Shown: in pieces, positions 1-12,126 of the stretch
Position numbering within the stretch: the stretch's first letter is position 1
Layout of the letters: each line of letters begins with the position of its first letter
Origin: Siphonodentalium dalli
Lineage: Eukaryota; Mollusca; Scaphopoda; Gadilida; Siphonodentaliidae
DNA: 64,000 bases
Reading direction: 5' to 3'
Assembly (NCBI GenBank): GCA_032622095.1
Contig: CP136064.1
Coordinates: forward strand, 216,272,205-216,336,204
Notes under the pieces: generated by a model
The model's input: only the letters and a program-made list of their open reading frames with translations
Databases searched by the model: none
What the model was told of the DNA's origin: nothing
Program-made: the position numbers and the translations under genes

Positions 1-836
1 ATGACCCCAAAAAGACTCGTTCCCATTTACATGTCAATGTTAACATCCATGACAAATTTCATGATGATCAGACGAACAGTACGTCCTGTAGCCTGTTTTA
101 ATGGATTGAATTTTGAAATCAAAGATGGCCGCTGGTGGCCATGTTTTTTTGCCGAATGACCCCAAAATGACTCGTTCCCATCTACATGTCATTGTTAACA
201 TCCATGACAAATTTCATGAAGATCCAACCAAAGGTACGATCTGTAGCCCGTGCCAAAGGATTTAGTCATGCAAAGAGTAAAATTAAAGATGGCTGCTGGT
301 GGCCATTTTTTTTGGCCGAATGACCCCAAAATGACTCGTTCCCATCTACATGTCATTGTTAACATCCGTGACAAATTTCATGAAGATCTAACCAAAGGTG
401 CAACCTGTAGCCTGTGCCAAAGGATTTAGTCATCCAAAGAGTAAAATTCAAGATGGCTGCTGGTGGGTATGTTTTTTGGCCGAATGACCCCAAAATGACT
501 CGTTCCCATCTACATGTCAATATTAACATACATGACAAATTTCATGATGATCAGATGAACAGTACGACCTGCAGCCCGTGCTAATGGATTGAATTTTGAA
601 ATCCAAGATGGCCATTTTTTTTGCCGAATGACCCCAAAATGACTCGTTCCCATCTATATGTCAATGTCAACAGCCATGACAAATTTCATAATGATCCGAC
701 CAAAGGTACGACCTGTAGCCTGTGCTAAAGGAAATTGTTGACGAGTCACGCACACATGCACCAACACACACACGGACGACGGATACCAAGCCATGGCAAT
801 AGCTCAAACTTTACAAAGTAAAGTTGAGCTAAAAAA
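1..836 (+). mobile_element. Tandem-core repeat element, right part, with 3' terminal hairpin
   Basis: About four and a half copies of a ~160-bp unit run to about base 730. Each holds GACCCCAAAATGACTCGTTC, a CATGACAAATTTCATGA segment and an AAGATGGC...GGCCATG segment; GACCCCAAAA recurs near 3, 160, 322, 487 and 633. A unique tail follows (ACACACACGGACGACGG), then a hairpin at 800-831 whose arms read AGCTCAA(A)CTTTAC / GTAAAGTTGAGCT. The layout resembles the pearl-type tandem-core elements of bivalves, which are usually linked to Helitron-like transposition. The left end lies outside the window. A second array is at 54450-55935. Confidence 0.7.
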
Positions 837-1718
837 TCCACTTTGCAATGTCACACATTAACATATGTTCACACTTTCCAACAAGACACGAAGTGGTCTT
901 CTGCGCTTTATAAGTATTGAGTAATCTTTTCCCGAAAAGTAACACTGAATTCTCCATTCAAATATTAACACTTAACCTCCCTCATAAAATCTCGCCTCGC
1001 CTACCCAGAATATTGTCTTTTCTTTATTCCAGGAAGAAAATACAATTGTCGTGCTCACACAGCTACAGCGAGTTAGAACATATTGTTACCTAACCTATAT
1101 TAGATCATGCCAAAAATCACTTGATTGGCGCTTGAACCTTCACACACATAGAGGATCTACAACGAGTCCCCAGTTTATAGCGGAATTTACAAAACGAGAC
1201 CAGTAAATTAGGTCTGGACCGAGCATTGGGCGAGGTCCAGACCTAATTTACTGGACGAGTTTTGTAAATTCCACTATAAACTATGGACGAGTTATAGATT
1301 ATGTTTATTACATGATCCAAAACCTTGACAAAACACGCTTAAATGAACAAATTGGACGCAAAACTAACCTCGGCTTCTATAAGGCATGCGATGACGTTTC
1401 ATGTAACTATGCGTTGTTTGCCCACGTAAAGAAATAGTCCCAGAAAAATAAAGACTCTTTGGCATATTTAATAGCGTATATTTAATGACATAACTTTTCA
1501 AACTCTTCATTTATTATATTTGTGTTGGAAAAATATTGGAAGCCCTAGTATTTTGAGAAGTAGCGTACGGAATGTAAACAGAAGACAAACTGGAAGTGAA
1601 AGGTCACCTGGCACTATTTCCTGTTATTAAACGAACGTTTAATATCAATGGGTTTATTGAATGGAATAAGGGTAGGATCATGTAATAAAGCAGGCTTTCC
1701 ACTAGTAGGGCAGGCGGT
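837..1718. other. Intergenic/intronic stretch with a ~60-bp-arm palindrome at 1160-1293
   Basis: No coding signal is seen. The only structure is an inverted repeat: arms of about 60 bp (about 1160-1220 and 1234-1293) share AGTTTATAG, GGAATTTACAAAAC and CAGTAAATTAGGTCTGGACC, separated by ~14 bp (GAGCATTGGGCGAG). It probably is a small foldback element; no target duplication was found. Confidence 0.6.
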
Positions 1719-2091
1719 CAGGGGCGCCGGTAGAGGGGGGCAGAGGGGGCAGCTGACCCCCCTGCCCTTGACCAAGGGGGGCGAGCGGGGGCAGGACTTG
1801 CCCTTTTTCTGGAGACAGAAAATGCTTTTTGTGTGTTTAATCTCGTGTTTTTATAGCAAAATGTGACTTTTTTGGTCCAAATACCACCAATTTCACAAGG
1901 AATATTAATTTTTTGTCAATTTTATCACAAAGCGGCCATAAAAACCGACAAATACCATTAAAATAGGATTTTTGCCACAATGAATTTATGGTTATTTTCC
2001 CGAGTTTGTGGAGAAAATGACATTTTTTGCGGAAAAGTGCCCTTTTTGTAGGCTCTGCCCCCCCTGCCCTTGGATGCTTCCGGCGCCCCTG
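1719..2091. mobile_element. hAT-type MITE, 373 bp, 8-bp TSD
   Basis: The ends are CAGGGGCGCCGG and its reverse complement. The flanks 1711-1718 and 2092-2099 both read CAGGCGGT, an exact 8-bp target duplication typical of hAT insertions. The subterminal parts are G- and C-rich (runs of GGGGGG near 1735-1780 and CCCCCC near 2058), which gives rise to spurious open frames. No transposase is encoded, so the element is non-autonomous. Confidence 0.85.
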
Positions 2092-2099
2092 CAGGCGGT

Positions 2100-3984
2100 C
2101 CGATTAAGGGTCCCATTCCCCCAGCCAATTTTTCCCCTTCTGTCATACCAAATGACCGCTGATAATTTAATCATACCCACTGATTCTATCTTCATGTCAT
2201 ATAATATATATATCACTCCATTTTTTTCAAAGCATCTTATCTATGTTTATTAAAATTTAGCTTGATATTTAGAACTAAAATATTGCGCCTTTATTCTATT
2301 CCTTCATTGCTTCCAACCTGCTAATCATCTATCTGCTGAATGTTATATTCCGGCAGGTTATGCATCCGAACTATCTACCGAGTCTTGAATAGTGAGTCGT
2401 TAACTTCAACGGGCGCGTTTCCGTATACTGGGAACAACGCATGGCCTTCACCACTGGTGATCTATAACCTGGCAATTAATTTTTATCTAATAAATTTTCT
2501 AGGTTTTAAAGTTATTGCGGTTGATAGCATAGTAACTTGGGTAGAAAATGGATGCAAAATGATCAGCAAATCTCTCTGATTCTTCTATTGGCCGATACAA
2601 CAAAAGTAGGTCCACTGGTGTTTCCTCAACATTGAAAACATTGACTGCATTTTCCCCTTGGCGGATACAGGACCCGTTCCCCAAAACCTGGCGGAAAACC
2701 TGAATAAAGTGAAATACATTATTAAGGAACATGTATTAATTAAGAACTATATTACCGGTACTTGCACCGTTTTTCAATGTTATCAACTTTAATATTTATG
2801 ATCTCTATGGGCATAGCCAGAGTAGAGAATCATGACATGATTTAAACCTAAATAAGTTTTCCTACATACTAGTACTAGTTCAAAGGGAAACTATTGTTGG
2901 TAGTCCATGGCAAGTGACCCACATAACTATATATATACAGGTATCTATTTTTACTATAATACTATCAGGTAATTTCACACCTTCCATATGAACAGGCATA
3001 GAGGGCTTTATGGATGACTGGTTTGGAATGCAGACTTCTGGCTGATAAAGAGGGTAGACAGGGTCAGTGTACATTATGTGTGCACCACTTAAGACTAAAT
3101 TAGTCTTCTTTATGTGCCATAAGCATAAAGTATATTAAAATTCAAGGCTCATAAAATATTTGTATGTTAAGTAGCTGCTGTTTGTGCTCAGAGTACTGCT
3201 GAAACATATTTCAGTACATTTATGTCATTAAAACAGCTGTGTTATTGTCTCGCTTGTCATGGCCTTCAGAAAGCCACCATCCCTTTTCTTGAGCATTGTG
3301 ACTGTTCATAGTACTTTATTTCTTGATCACAAGACTTATTCTAAATGCCACGTTAAGAATTTTCTTCCAGTTAGGCGCTTCCAGGCTATCAAAATTGCTT
3401 ACCAGTATATATCCCAGTAGGTCAATTGTTTGTTTTTATTTTGATCTCAAAATAAAAACAAAATCATGAAATATTAGGTGTAAAACCAACAGGTCTTTAA
3501 ATGACAAAACGGATAAAACATATTAATTACTTGACAATGTCTTCAAACTTCAAAGTTACTCCATATGCAGATGTTAATGGCGAGAATTGGTTTGTTGTTT
3601 GCTTGATCACTTGTAAATATTAATTTCACATGTATACATGTACTTGTATTTCATATTTATCTCAAATACTGTATGTATATGTAACGTATGGTTTTATTGA
3701 GATTAAACAAATTCAAATTCAAATCCAAATCATCTGGGAATACTATGGGGTAGTATTTCCATATAAAATTTACTTACAGTAGGATTCTTGGGAAAAAGAT
3801 GGGTTGTGGAGTTCAAGAATTCTATAGACATATTATATTCCCAATATATCATTTATACAGTTGTCGCCTGTGCTTAAGAGGTCGAGAATTGTCACCCGGT
3901 CGATCAAACGATGTCACCCAGGACCAGAATGTCACACAAAATGTTTGTCACCCATGATTTAGTATAGAAAGGGTTAAAGTGGTG
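2100..3984. other. Unassigned stretch with repeat fragments
   Basis: No recognised gene. 2703-2860 is a fragment of the inverted-repeat family seen complete at 8494-9003 (shared ACATTATTAAGGAACA and AGAGTAGAGAATCATGACATGAT). 3958-3976 is the terminal piece of piggyBac-like family C (AGTATAGAAAGGGTTAAAG). A minus-strand open frame at 2502-2732 matches no family I recognise; it is discussed in the findings. Confidence 0.5.
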
Positions 3985-4352
3985 TTAACCCTTTCATGAC
4001 GGCAGCTGAGCTGGTGTAACATTAAAGACCCTGTGCCAATGCATTCTCTCATATATGCGAGTCAACCATAGGTCGCCTCGCATATATAAGAGAATGCATT
4101 GGCCTAACAATTTTTTTATCATTGTTTATCAACTTTTCTTACATTTTTTTTTTTTTAAATTTGATAATTTTTTATCATCTTTTCTTACATTCTTGAACAA
4201 TTTTTATCATTTTTCTTACATTCTTTAACAATTTTTAAAAATCAAATAAAATTTGTTAGGCCAATGCATTCTCTTTTATATATGTTGACTGCCATATATA
4301 AATAAGAGAATGCATTGGCATAGGGTTTTTGAAAAAATTCAGGAAGTTGGGA
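3985..4352. mobile_element. piggyBac-like MITE, family B, copy 1 (right end degraded)
   Basis: TTAA at 3985-3988 is followed by the terminus CCCTTTCATGAC. Two internal hairpins carry the shared cassette at 4034-4103 and about 4255-4322 (TGCCAATGCATTCTCT...AGAGAATGCATTGGC). The right end fades into TTTTTGAAAAAATTCAGGAAG without its CCC/TTAA terminus. There is no coding capacity. Confidence 0.7.
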
Positions 4353-6327
4353 AACAAAAACAATGTCACCCCGGTGAGCAGGCAACAGTGATTTGTGGAC
4401 ACCAATCGGGCACCTCAGCACTTTCCATCTTTATGCCAAATGTACGCTCGGAAACAGTGTACATGTATATGATATTGGTAAATGACCTTGCCCTTTTGCA
4501 TATTCATATATTACCGAGCACTCATCTTCGATTGTGTGGTGGAGGTACAATTAATAATAAGTCTGTTCGCCTACATGTATATTCATATCTGGAGTGTTGG
4601 CAACTTTCCTCTTAGGCCAAAAAAAAAAAGACCTGTGTTTCCGGTGACCCGCCCGCCTCTATTTCGGAGCTCCCGACGGTTTTCATTTTGCAAAATTAGT
4701 CAGCATCCGGTTTTATTTTTGTGCCACCTGGAAAAATTTCCATGTACAAAATATGCAAAATCATCTTCCATTTTCTATTACCGTAGTTGCAGTCATTAAT
4801 TTAATTCAAGCATAATTAAGTTAATTAACTGTGTAAATCATGCTCACAAAGCACATCCAAATACGGAAATTTCATCGCAAAATAATGGAATACGGCCGCC
4901 GTAGTACTGGTACCTCGAAAATAGGGAACATGAAACAAGAATAAAACGATGTCTTTCAGGATTATTGTTCATGATTGAGCCTATACCTTCATTAACTCAA
5001 TTTGTTATGTGAAAGGGTATTAGTTAATATAATTTAAATGAGTTTGGACATAGAATTTCTCAACATTCTGAGTTAAATTTGAGTGATACATGTAGGTAGG
5101 CATTAAAGGTGTAACCCTAGTATGGATGCAAACAGTGAGCATTTGTGGGAGGCATTTTTTAAGCAGTTGAATATAGTTCACATACAGGGAACTCATGCTT
5201 TCACACAGCATGCTATTCATTATGGGATAGCCACTGCAATGGAGTGAACTCGAAATACTCACTTATATCAAGATCATACATATATTTAGGACTATTAATT
5301 TTAATATAATAGTTTTAACTACTAGCTACTTGACATAACAGCCATCCTGGCTAATAATATTTAACATAGTTGTTTTTAAACGGACATGGCTCATTCAAGC
5401 TTCCAAATGTTGTCTACTTAATTTTGGAAGGAAGTATAAGATAGATTGACAAATAAATGAAATATCAACATACTACATGTAGTAATGGCTACATGTGCTA
5501 TATAGTATTTTTAAAGGCTACATAAAAATACTGTACAATGGCCATAGCCATTTTCCAGCTGTATTCAACTTTTTCCACAGAAGTGAAACAACACTCATTA
5601 TTTCTACCATATCAGGAATATACTAGCACGGAATGCTGTATTCTGTTCAATGTCTTACACATGGCTGTTTGTTTGGGATCCAAACACAATGTTTAAAGTT
5701 GTATTTTGTATGACTTCAATATGTCTTTCTGTGACATATAATGTCCGTAGAAATGTAGTTCCAAGTACATGTATTTATCGACCTATTTCAATACCGGGAA
5801 AAATTCAAAAGCATATATTATTAAGTGTATATGTATTTTGGAGCTCAAACTGCCGTGTGGCTTTAAGATCTGACACCACTATCGTATGCAGTACATAGAC
5901 GTATGTGATTAATGTGAAGTTCTTTCCTTTCACATTCTGAAGGAACGTTAATAGCTTTTTCATGGCAAATATGGATATCTATTGTAAAAATCATCTTTTT
6001 CCATGTTTTATTCAATAAAACAATAAATTACACTATATTATAATAGAATCTTTATTATAATTGACTATAACAAATAGTTTTATTTGTTAGTCAATTATAA
6101 ACAAAGAGAAATAGGCTTGGGGGTCACATTCATATCTATTTTGAGCAAAGTTGAAAATAAAATGAAAAAAATAAAATCAAATGAAAAGCCACCCCCGCCC
6201 CTATTTTTTTCTTGCATGTCAACAGAAACACAGGTATATTTATTTTTGGCCTTATTCTTAATGTTATCTGATATTTTGTCAAGTTGACTAGCATACATAT
6301 TTCAATCGGGCTGGAATAGGTGAAATA
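4353..6327. other. No gene recognised
   Basis: AT-rich sequence with no splice-bounded exon, transposon terminus or RNA gene that I can support. Short open frames (for example 5650-5898) match no known family and have no coding-like composition. Confidence 0.5.
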
Positions 6328-6415
6328 CAGTAATGCCCTAAATAATCGACTCCTTACCACAGCAGAATTATGGGTAATTTTTCAGGATTTAGTTGGAAAT
6401 ATGGCTGTATCTCTA
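6328..6415 (+). mobile_element. Pogo/Tc1-like palindromic MITE, left half only
   Basis: Flanked by TA, it begins CAGTAATGCCCTAAATAATC and continues through ACCACAGCAGAATTATGGG and AGGATTTAGTTGGAAATATGGC, then stops before the hairpin centre. The second arm is missing. Confidence 0.75.
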
Positions 6416-7397
6416 CCTGGCAGGTTTGGAATTGTATACATGTAGTGTTGTAACATTTTCATAAATGAAACATGACTGAATTGGAAACATTTAGTCACAA
6501 CATATCATATATCATTATCCATTATCTTTGCTATTTAATACTTGTTATAATAAAATTTCTACTAGCGGTGTCTCTTATCGATAAGGTTAGTAAAACTAAA
6601 TGAGAGCTCGACACAAACAGCATACTGACGTACATGTAGATGAAATACCGGTATTTAGTCTATGGCTCAGCATGAAAACAGAAATAGATTGGGAATTCCC
6701 AGTATTCGGGACTAAAAATACTTTGTTCTGCTCTGGCAACAGTTGGGATATTCAAATTAATGTTGCGAAATTTTTAAAGAATTACAAAACATGACCTACT
6801 TTTAAAATTCACCAATAAATACGGTCCAGCATTCTAATGGAACAGGTTCTAAGCTGACTAGCCAAATAATCAGGTGCATACCGGTACATGTACTGGTATT
6901 AAAATTATAATGCAAATCAATTGTACAGATGGATATCTCTACTACCAGTATACATGAACATGTATACCCCAAACCTCAGGAGCATAACAAATACAATTGC
7001 CAGTGTGAAAAGATGCTTCACCGTATTTTCAGTGAGTTTTTTTCCAGTAATACTATAATGCACTAATTTTGACCAATTTCAGATATTCAAAATGGGAAGA
7101 CTTAGATTAGTAGATTAGATTAGATTTTATTTGATGACTAGCAATACATGTAGAAACATTTGAGACAAAAAGAATTTAACAATAATGTATAATGTACGGT
7201 ACATAGCAGTATTGAATAATGTATGAAGTGATTTGAGGCTGCGGAAAGGGGTCGGATTGGAAAATTTGATTGAGGCGGTCACTGATGAGAATAAAAATTT
7301 ATTCCACATGCACAAGCTAGCAGCCATAGGGGATGACACAAGAAAGCACTAAAAGCAGGCTTATTTCCGTTGTGGTCCCCGGAGGCAGCCCGGCCAC
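6416..7397. other. No gene recognised
   Basis: AT-rich non-coding sequence. Short direct repeats (AGATTAGTAGATTAGATTAG near 7105) and scattered TACATGTA words are the only structure seen. Confidence 0.5.
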
Positions 7398-8121
7398 TAG
7401 TCCAACAAATTAGACTATTCGGATTAATACATATTTTAATATTTGGACATTTACGATTGTATTAATCCTTATAGTCTAATAAAAGAGCTGAAAACCAAAA
7501 TTGCACAAATTTTGAAGCAGGTCAACACCAGTGACCACCGATATAACCCCTTCAAAATACCATTCTATCTGAAATTTTCTACAAATACATGAGTCTTACC
7601 TGTAGCGGAGATAGTATTCTTTGTGTTCAAACATAGATTATGATATAAAAGTTGTCAGAATTACAGATTTGTTAGTTTAATCCCGGATTGGAAAACATAT
7701 CACCATTTTCAAATACAAATAAATTATGTTAATTTCGTGGGTTTTCCCAGATTTCTGATCTATTACGCATGCGCGCGCTTTCGTTTTCGTTTGTGTTCGC
7801 TCGCGTAGACGGGTTTGAATATTTCTGTCGGTTGAGTTGTTATAAAATTATATGGATTAATAGTGACACAAATTTATGTTAGTTAGTTCAGTCATGATAT
7901 TTAACATTCCAAGAACAGGTATGTGCTTTTTATTTATGGTTTTATTTGTGTCATTGGACGTGAACACTGTAAGTTAAAGGGGCATGCCCTTGCCACATAA
8001 AAAATGTGGCTTCGTAGCGTTCAAATTTTTCACGTGTTCCATTAGACTGAAGGATTAAAAGGTCCATAAATGTCCAAATATTAAAATTCCTATTAATCCG
8101 AAAGTCTAATTTGTTGGACTA
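7398..8121. mobile_element. MULE-like non-autonomous DNA transposon, 724 bp, 9-bp TSD
   Basis: Imperfect ~95-bp terminal inverted repeats begin TAGTCCAACAAATTAGACT. The flanks 7389-7397 and 8122-8130 both read CCCGGCCAC. A 9-bp duplication with long TIRs fits Mutator-like elements, although no transposase is present. Unlike its surroundings the interior has a CpG-rich core (about 7760-7815, ACGCATGCGCGCGC) and, on the minus strand, a strong splice-donor-like CAG/GTAAGA at about 7605-7613. Confidence 0.8.
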
Positions 8122-8493
8122 CCCGGCCACGAGAAAAAAGGATATTGTGACAGAAATATTATCTCTAAATGAAAGATACCATACATGTAGTAAATGTATA
8201 AATCAAGTAAAATATACGGTAATATTAAAATCCTTCTAAAGTGAAAAATATATATGGTCTAGATTGGAAAATCAAATTAATGTGATAAACCCAAGATTTG
8301 GGTTCCAAGTTGGGGCAGTGCTTAGGTAAATGAGTAATGGTGAACATTTAAAATAAAAACATACAATATGGCGGCTTGCTCAGATTGTGAAAATGATACA
8401 TACATGCATGCATTGGTATATATCAAATATCATTGATGGGATTAATGTATTTTGCATGCACTTGGCCATTTACACCTACACACCACCACCGAG
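8122..8493. other. No gene recognised
   Basis: AT-rich sequence between two transposable elements. No exon, hairpin or repeat terminus was found. Confidence 0.45.
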
Positions 8494-9003
8494 CATGCCA
8501 TGAATCTCTACTCTGGCTAACACCGTAGAGATCATATTCCACTGGTACAAAACCTTGGAACTTTTTGAAGTTTTAACAGGGAACCTTATAAGTTGAAAAA
8601 ATAATGCACGGAATATATTTCTTAGTTGTTATGTGTTCTTTAATAATGTACTTCACTGTTGGTGAAGGTCCCAACTCAAACGATTTAAATACATTTGTGA
8701 GCGATTTTGCTTTGCGTCGCTTACAATTGTGGAATTTCTCCTCAGGTTAATAAATTCATTGTTTATTGCGATATCGGCTGACAAATACCATGGAAAAGCA
8801 TGCAATTTTGAATTGTGACATTCATCTACAGTGAAGTACATTATTAAGGAACAGATAATAACAAAAAATATATTCTGCACATTATATTTTGACTTTATAA
8901 GGTTCCCTGTCAAAACTTCAAATAGTTCCAAGGTTTTGTACCAGTGGAATATGATCTCTAGTATCTCTACGGGTCGTAAGAGTGGAGATTCATGACATGA
9001 TCT
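8494..9003. repeat. Long inverted-repeat element, ~165-bp arms
   Basis: The left arm 8494-8656 and right arm about 8828-9003 are reverse complements with some divergence. Shared blocks include GAGATCATATTCCACTGGTA, AAAACCTTGGAACT, GGGAACCTTATAA and AATGTACTTCACTGT, around a ~170-bp spacer. Fragments of the family occur at 2703-2860 and 26900-27070. The 123-residue minus-strand open frame across the right arm is probably incidental because the arm also occurs inverted. I could not fix a target duplication. Confidence 0.7.
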
Positions 9004-9602
9004 ACTGTGGACTGGCCTGTCCATGACCGAGAGATGGAAAACCTAAATACTGGTAGAAGTGCCAATATAAATAGCCAAGTTCTGTTATTATACCTTAATA
9101 TGTATATTGAAATGACTTTGTGATACAGTCCATTTCCACTGACTATTTTCTGTTGAAAATATGATAATTTGAAATATACGGTATATACATGTATTTATAT
9201 TTATGTAAATCGAAGTGTGGAGGGGTACATGTAAGTACTTCAATTGTTAATATTATTTAAAGGGTCTTTATCCATTTGTGGGGAGGGGTGGGTACTTCAA
9301 TTTTTAGTAGTATTCAAAAGGGTCCTCATCTTTAGCTTTCAAACCAGTAAAAAATTGACTTGTGACACTTTGTCCAATGGTTCATGTCAAGAGGTATGAA
9401 GTACTTTATCTAAGCTGTTCCACAGTCTGATACTTGTATATTAGAAACTTTTCTTGCAGCAGCAACTTACATGTACATGGGGAAGTATGCATTTCAAAAA
9501 CCTGTTCTAGTTTCTATGGGTTCATCAATGACCTAGTCTTCTTCATTGCTTTGGGGCTGGAATTTTTTTTCGAACATACTAGTATTTAGGAGCCTTTAGA
9601 TA
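9004..9602. other. No gene recognised
   Basis: Non-coding sequence. A weak direct repeat (GTACTTCAATTGTTAATATT / GTACTTCAATTTTTAGTAGT near 9234 and 9292) is the only feature. Confidence 0.45.
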
Positions 9603-9849
9603 GCCTTTTTATACTAAGAGTAGTTCCCTTTGGAAATTATCACATAGTAAGTTCAACAAATGACTATTTATTGAACTTATTGTCAGAACATTTTCCACCA
9701 GTGAATATGAATCATTCTGCTCTTGTATTTGTTGTTCTGTCTGTCTTCTGCTTTTATTACCTGAACACCCCTCCAAATGAATAATAGGTCGTTCCAATGT
9801 ATATTTTTATAACTGAATGGAAGAATCCATTTAATATAGAAAGGGTTAA
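9603..9849. mobile_element. piggyBac-like MITE, family C, old copy
   Basis: The right end reads CCATTTAATATAGAAAGGG followed by TTAA at 9846-9849; the left end is the degraded inverse (CCTTTTTATACTAAGAG) without a clean TTAA. Internal AACACCCCTCCAAATGAATAA matches other C copies at 26.2, 50.1 and 57.1 kb. Confidence 0.65.
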
Positions 9850-11250
9850 ATTAATGCATGTCACAGCAGGTGCCAGTAGCATAATATAACAGTCAACAAT
9901 CAACTTAACTTCAAGGGGACTGAACTTCTGAAGTGCACAAGTACCTAGAAGAATTTACAATTCAAATCAAGTCGGCACAAAACAGGTAACTGTCCAGACA
10001 GGGGAAAGTTCAAATAAATCCGGTCATATGCAAACAATATGCAAATGAAATGTCCCAATTGGACCAACACATGGTGCTAAGTTTAGAGAGTCCCACAGAA
10101 ATCTCGCATAAAAACTACATACTAGAGTAAGTGTTAGGGTACATTGTATATAGACGGAAAGGAGAATATTAAGAGTACAAAAAGAGAAAGCATGTTAGAA
10201 ATGTGGTAACAATGAATCTATGCAATCATCCTTCACAGCTCGCATGTGGTCAAAATATGCTAATGATGATAACAATTCCAAGCTTTGCTGCATCATCACT
10301 TTTACAGGGAGGTTTTCTGCAGCATGTTATATGCCGTACCTTGCACAAAATTCAGTGAAATAAATCCAACTGAGAATCAAACTAAATCCAAACAGTCCAG
10401 CACCAAACACCCCCACAGAGATAAACCTTCCAAGCTTTCACAAACTGCCCCACTCAGCAATCTGCCATGTCTGCTTTCCTGGTCACAAAAAATCAATACA
10501 AACAAACATGGCTCCCAAATTGGAATGGATCATTCCTCTTACAGGGGTGTGCAATAAGCTAATGTTGAGAACACCTGGAGATAGTGATCACACAATGGCT
10601 GTAAACCCCCTATAAATGGGCTTTAAAAGAATGAGGAAATTGGCAACAGCATGAAAAACACAAAACAAATCTGAGTACAAAGGAGATTGATGTTTTGAGT
10701 GAGGTGAAATAACCTCTGACCCCCTGTAACTTCACAGTCACTGAGTTCATTATTCTCAGGCAAGGATATGGTCTGTTATTGAATGAATTGAGGATAAAAA
10801 TAACCTTGTCTTGCTTCTGCATGTTAATAAAACCTTGCCCAATGAGTTGATAAAAAGAGTCTTTCTTGTTATTGTTTGGGGTTATTCATGGGCATGGTTG
10901 ACTGGAGATGAATTGCTAGCCAAGGTGCATCAAATATTAGCTTCAATGAAGATGCTTCCGCCCACACAACATTATAAACTGTCACACATCAAGGTTACCC
11001 TGAACAGACAAACCTATTTAATAGGAATGAATGTGTTTAGACAACGTGATAGGGATCAGGTATACCTTACAGTCCTTTGTGATCTGTTGATATACACCGA
11101 TAAACCAGTCCATATAATAATCTTCGGAATTCTCCTTTGGAAATTTAAAAATTATAAAGGAGGAAAGTATTTCTCTGTATTGTGCCAAACACATGGGTAT
11201 AAAAAGTGGCAAATGGAAAGTATTTGAAATATTGGCGAGCTTAATAGTGG
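9850..11250. other. No gene recognised
   Basis: Non-coding as far as I can tell. The 138-residue open frame at 10811-11227 (+) matches no domain I know, and its reverse strand is also partly open, so I do not call a gene. Confidence 0.45.
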
Positions 11251-11551
11251 AAAGGGGTCATTTTTGCCACAATTTGGTGTGTTGAGCACCCAGCTTTACG
11301 AAAAGGTTTTTTGGGTACCCATCTTGACCTTTGTGGGTTTATGCTATTGAAATTATTACATTTCATCTGGTTATGTCACCGATAAAAAGCAAATGTGAGG
11401 CAGGAATAACAGTTTTAAATATGACTTCCCATGCGCCATGTCATCAGATGTAAGATTTTGGTGTCAAATGTGTGCTGAAAACACACCACAGGTCAAGCTG
11501 GGTACCCAACACCAAAATACAACATGTATGTCGACAATGACCCCTTCAGAT
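11251..11551. mobile_element. Small TIR element with 10-bp TSD
   Basis: TTAATAGTGG occurs at 11241-11250 and 11552-11561, bracketing a ~300-bp segment whose ends are imperfect inverted repeats (AAGGGGTCATT at the left, AATGACCCCTT at the right, then TTTGGTGT...CACCCAGCTT inward). The left end lacks about 5 bp of the right end's terminus. It is a non-autonomous DNA element of uncertain superfamily. Confidence 0.6.
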
Positions 11552-12126
11552 TTAATAGTGGAAACTTAATAAAATAAAAGGCGGTTACTGAGATACAGTT
11601 GAATTTGGTGGTGGGTTTGCTTTTTAGAGGTGAAAATTTACCATTTCTCAATGCATTAAAAATGTACCATTTCTCAATGCATTAAATGACAATAAATTGT
11701 CTTCCGCACATTTGTGTTTATAATCATGAATTTTACAGGTTTTTTTTAGGTTATGTATGAAATTAAAGCAACTCATAATCTTCAGCATCTGGTTGAGCAA
11801 TAAATATATTGCTTTCGCATCATGTGGTGACAACAAGAACTTGATAAATCTATGAAGTACCTATAAGTGGATTTTTGGAGATGTTGTTGTTGTAATTTGG
11901 AAGATACAATGACCCTCGAATTGGAAGGTGATGTTTACCTTTTTCATACAGCTGAACAGATTTATGCTTCGTGTTAAACTCACGGGGAGCTTGTAGAAAA
12001 AATATTTCAAAATATACCTTATATACATGTACATACCACAGGGGGGTGACAATATTCGGTACGGAATAGCGTGGTACAGCAATCACCGTTGAATTTCTGA
12101 CTCACTGCAACGATTATGGTCGGGTA
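11552..12126. other. No gene recognised; 27-bp tandem duplicate
   Basis: A short exact tandem repeat (ACCATTTCTCAATGCATTAA twice) lies at about 11640-11690. Nothing else is supported. Confidence 0.5.

Noticed and set aside
3784-3828. Possible KDM6A exon on the minus strand (TATAG / ... / ACT-GTAAGTAAA) encoding ILELHNPSFSQESY
   Set aside because: It vaguely resembles the segment after the last exon found, but the phase does not follow exon 50282-50340 (it would create a stop), the polypyrimidine tract is poor and the match is weak.
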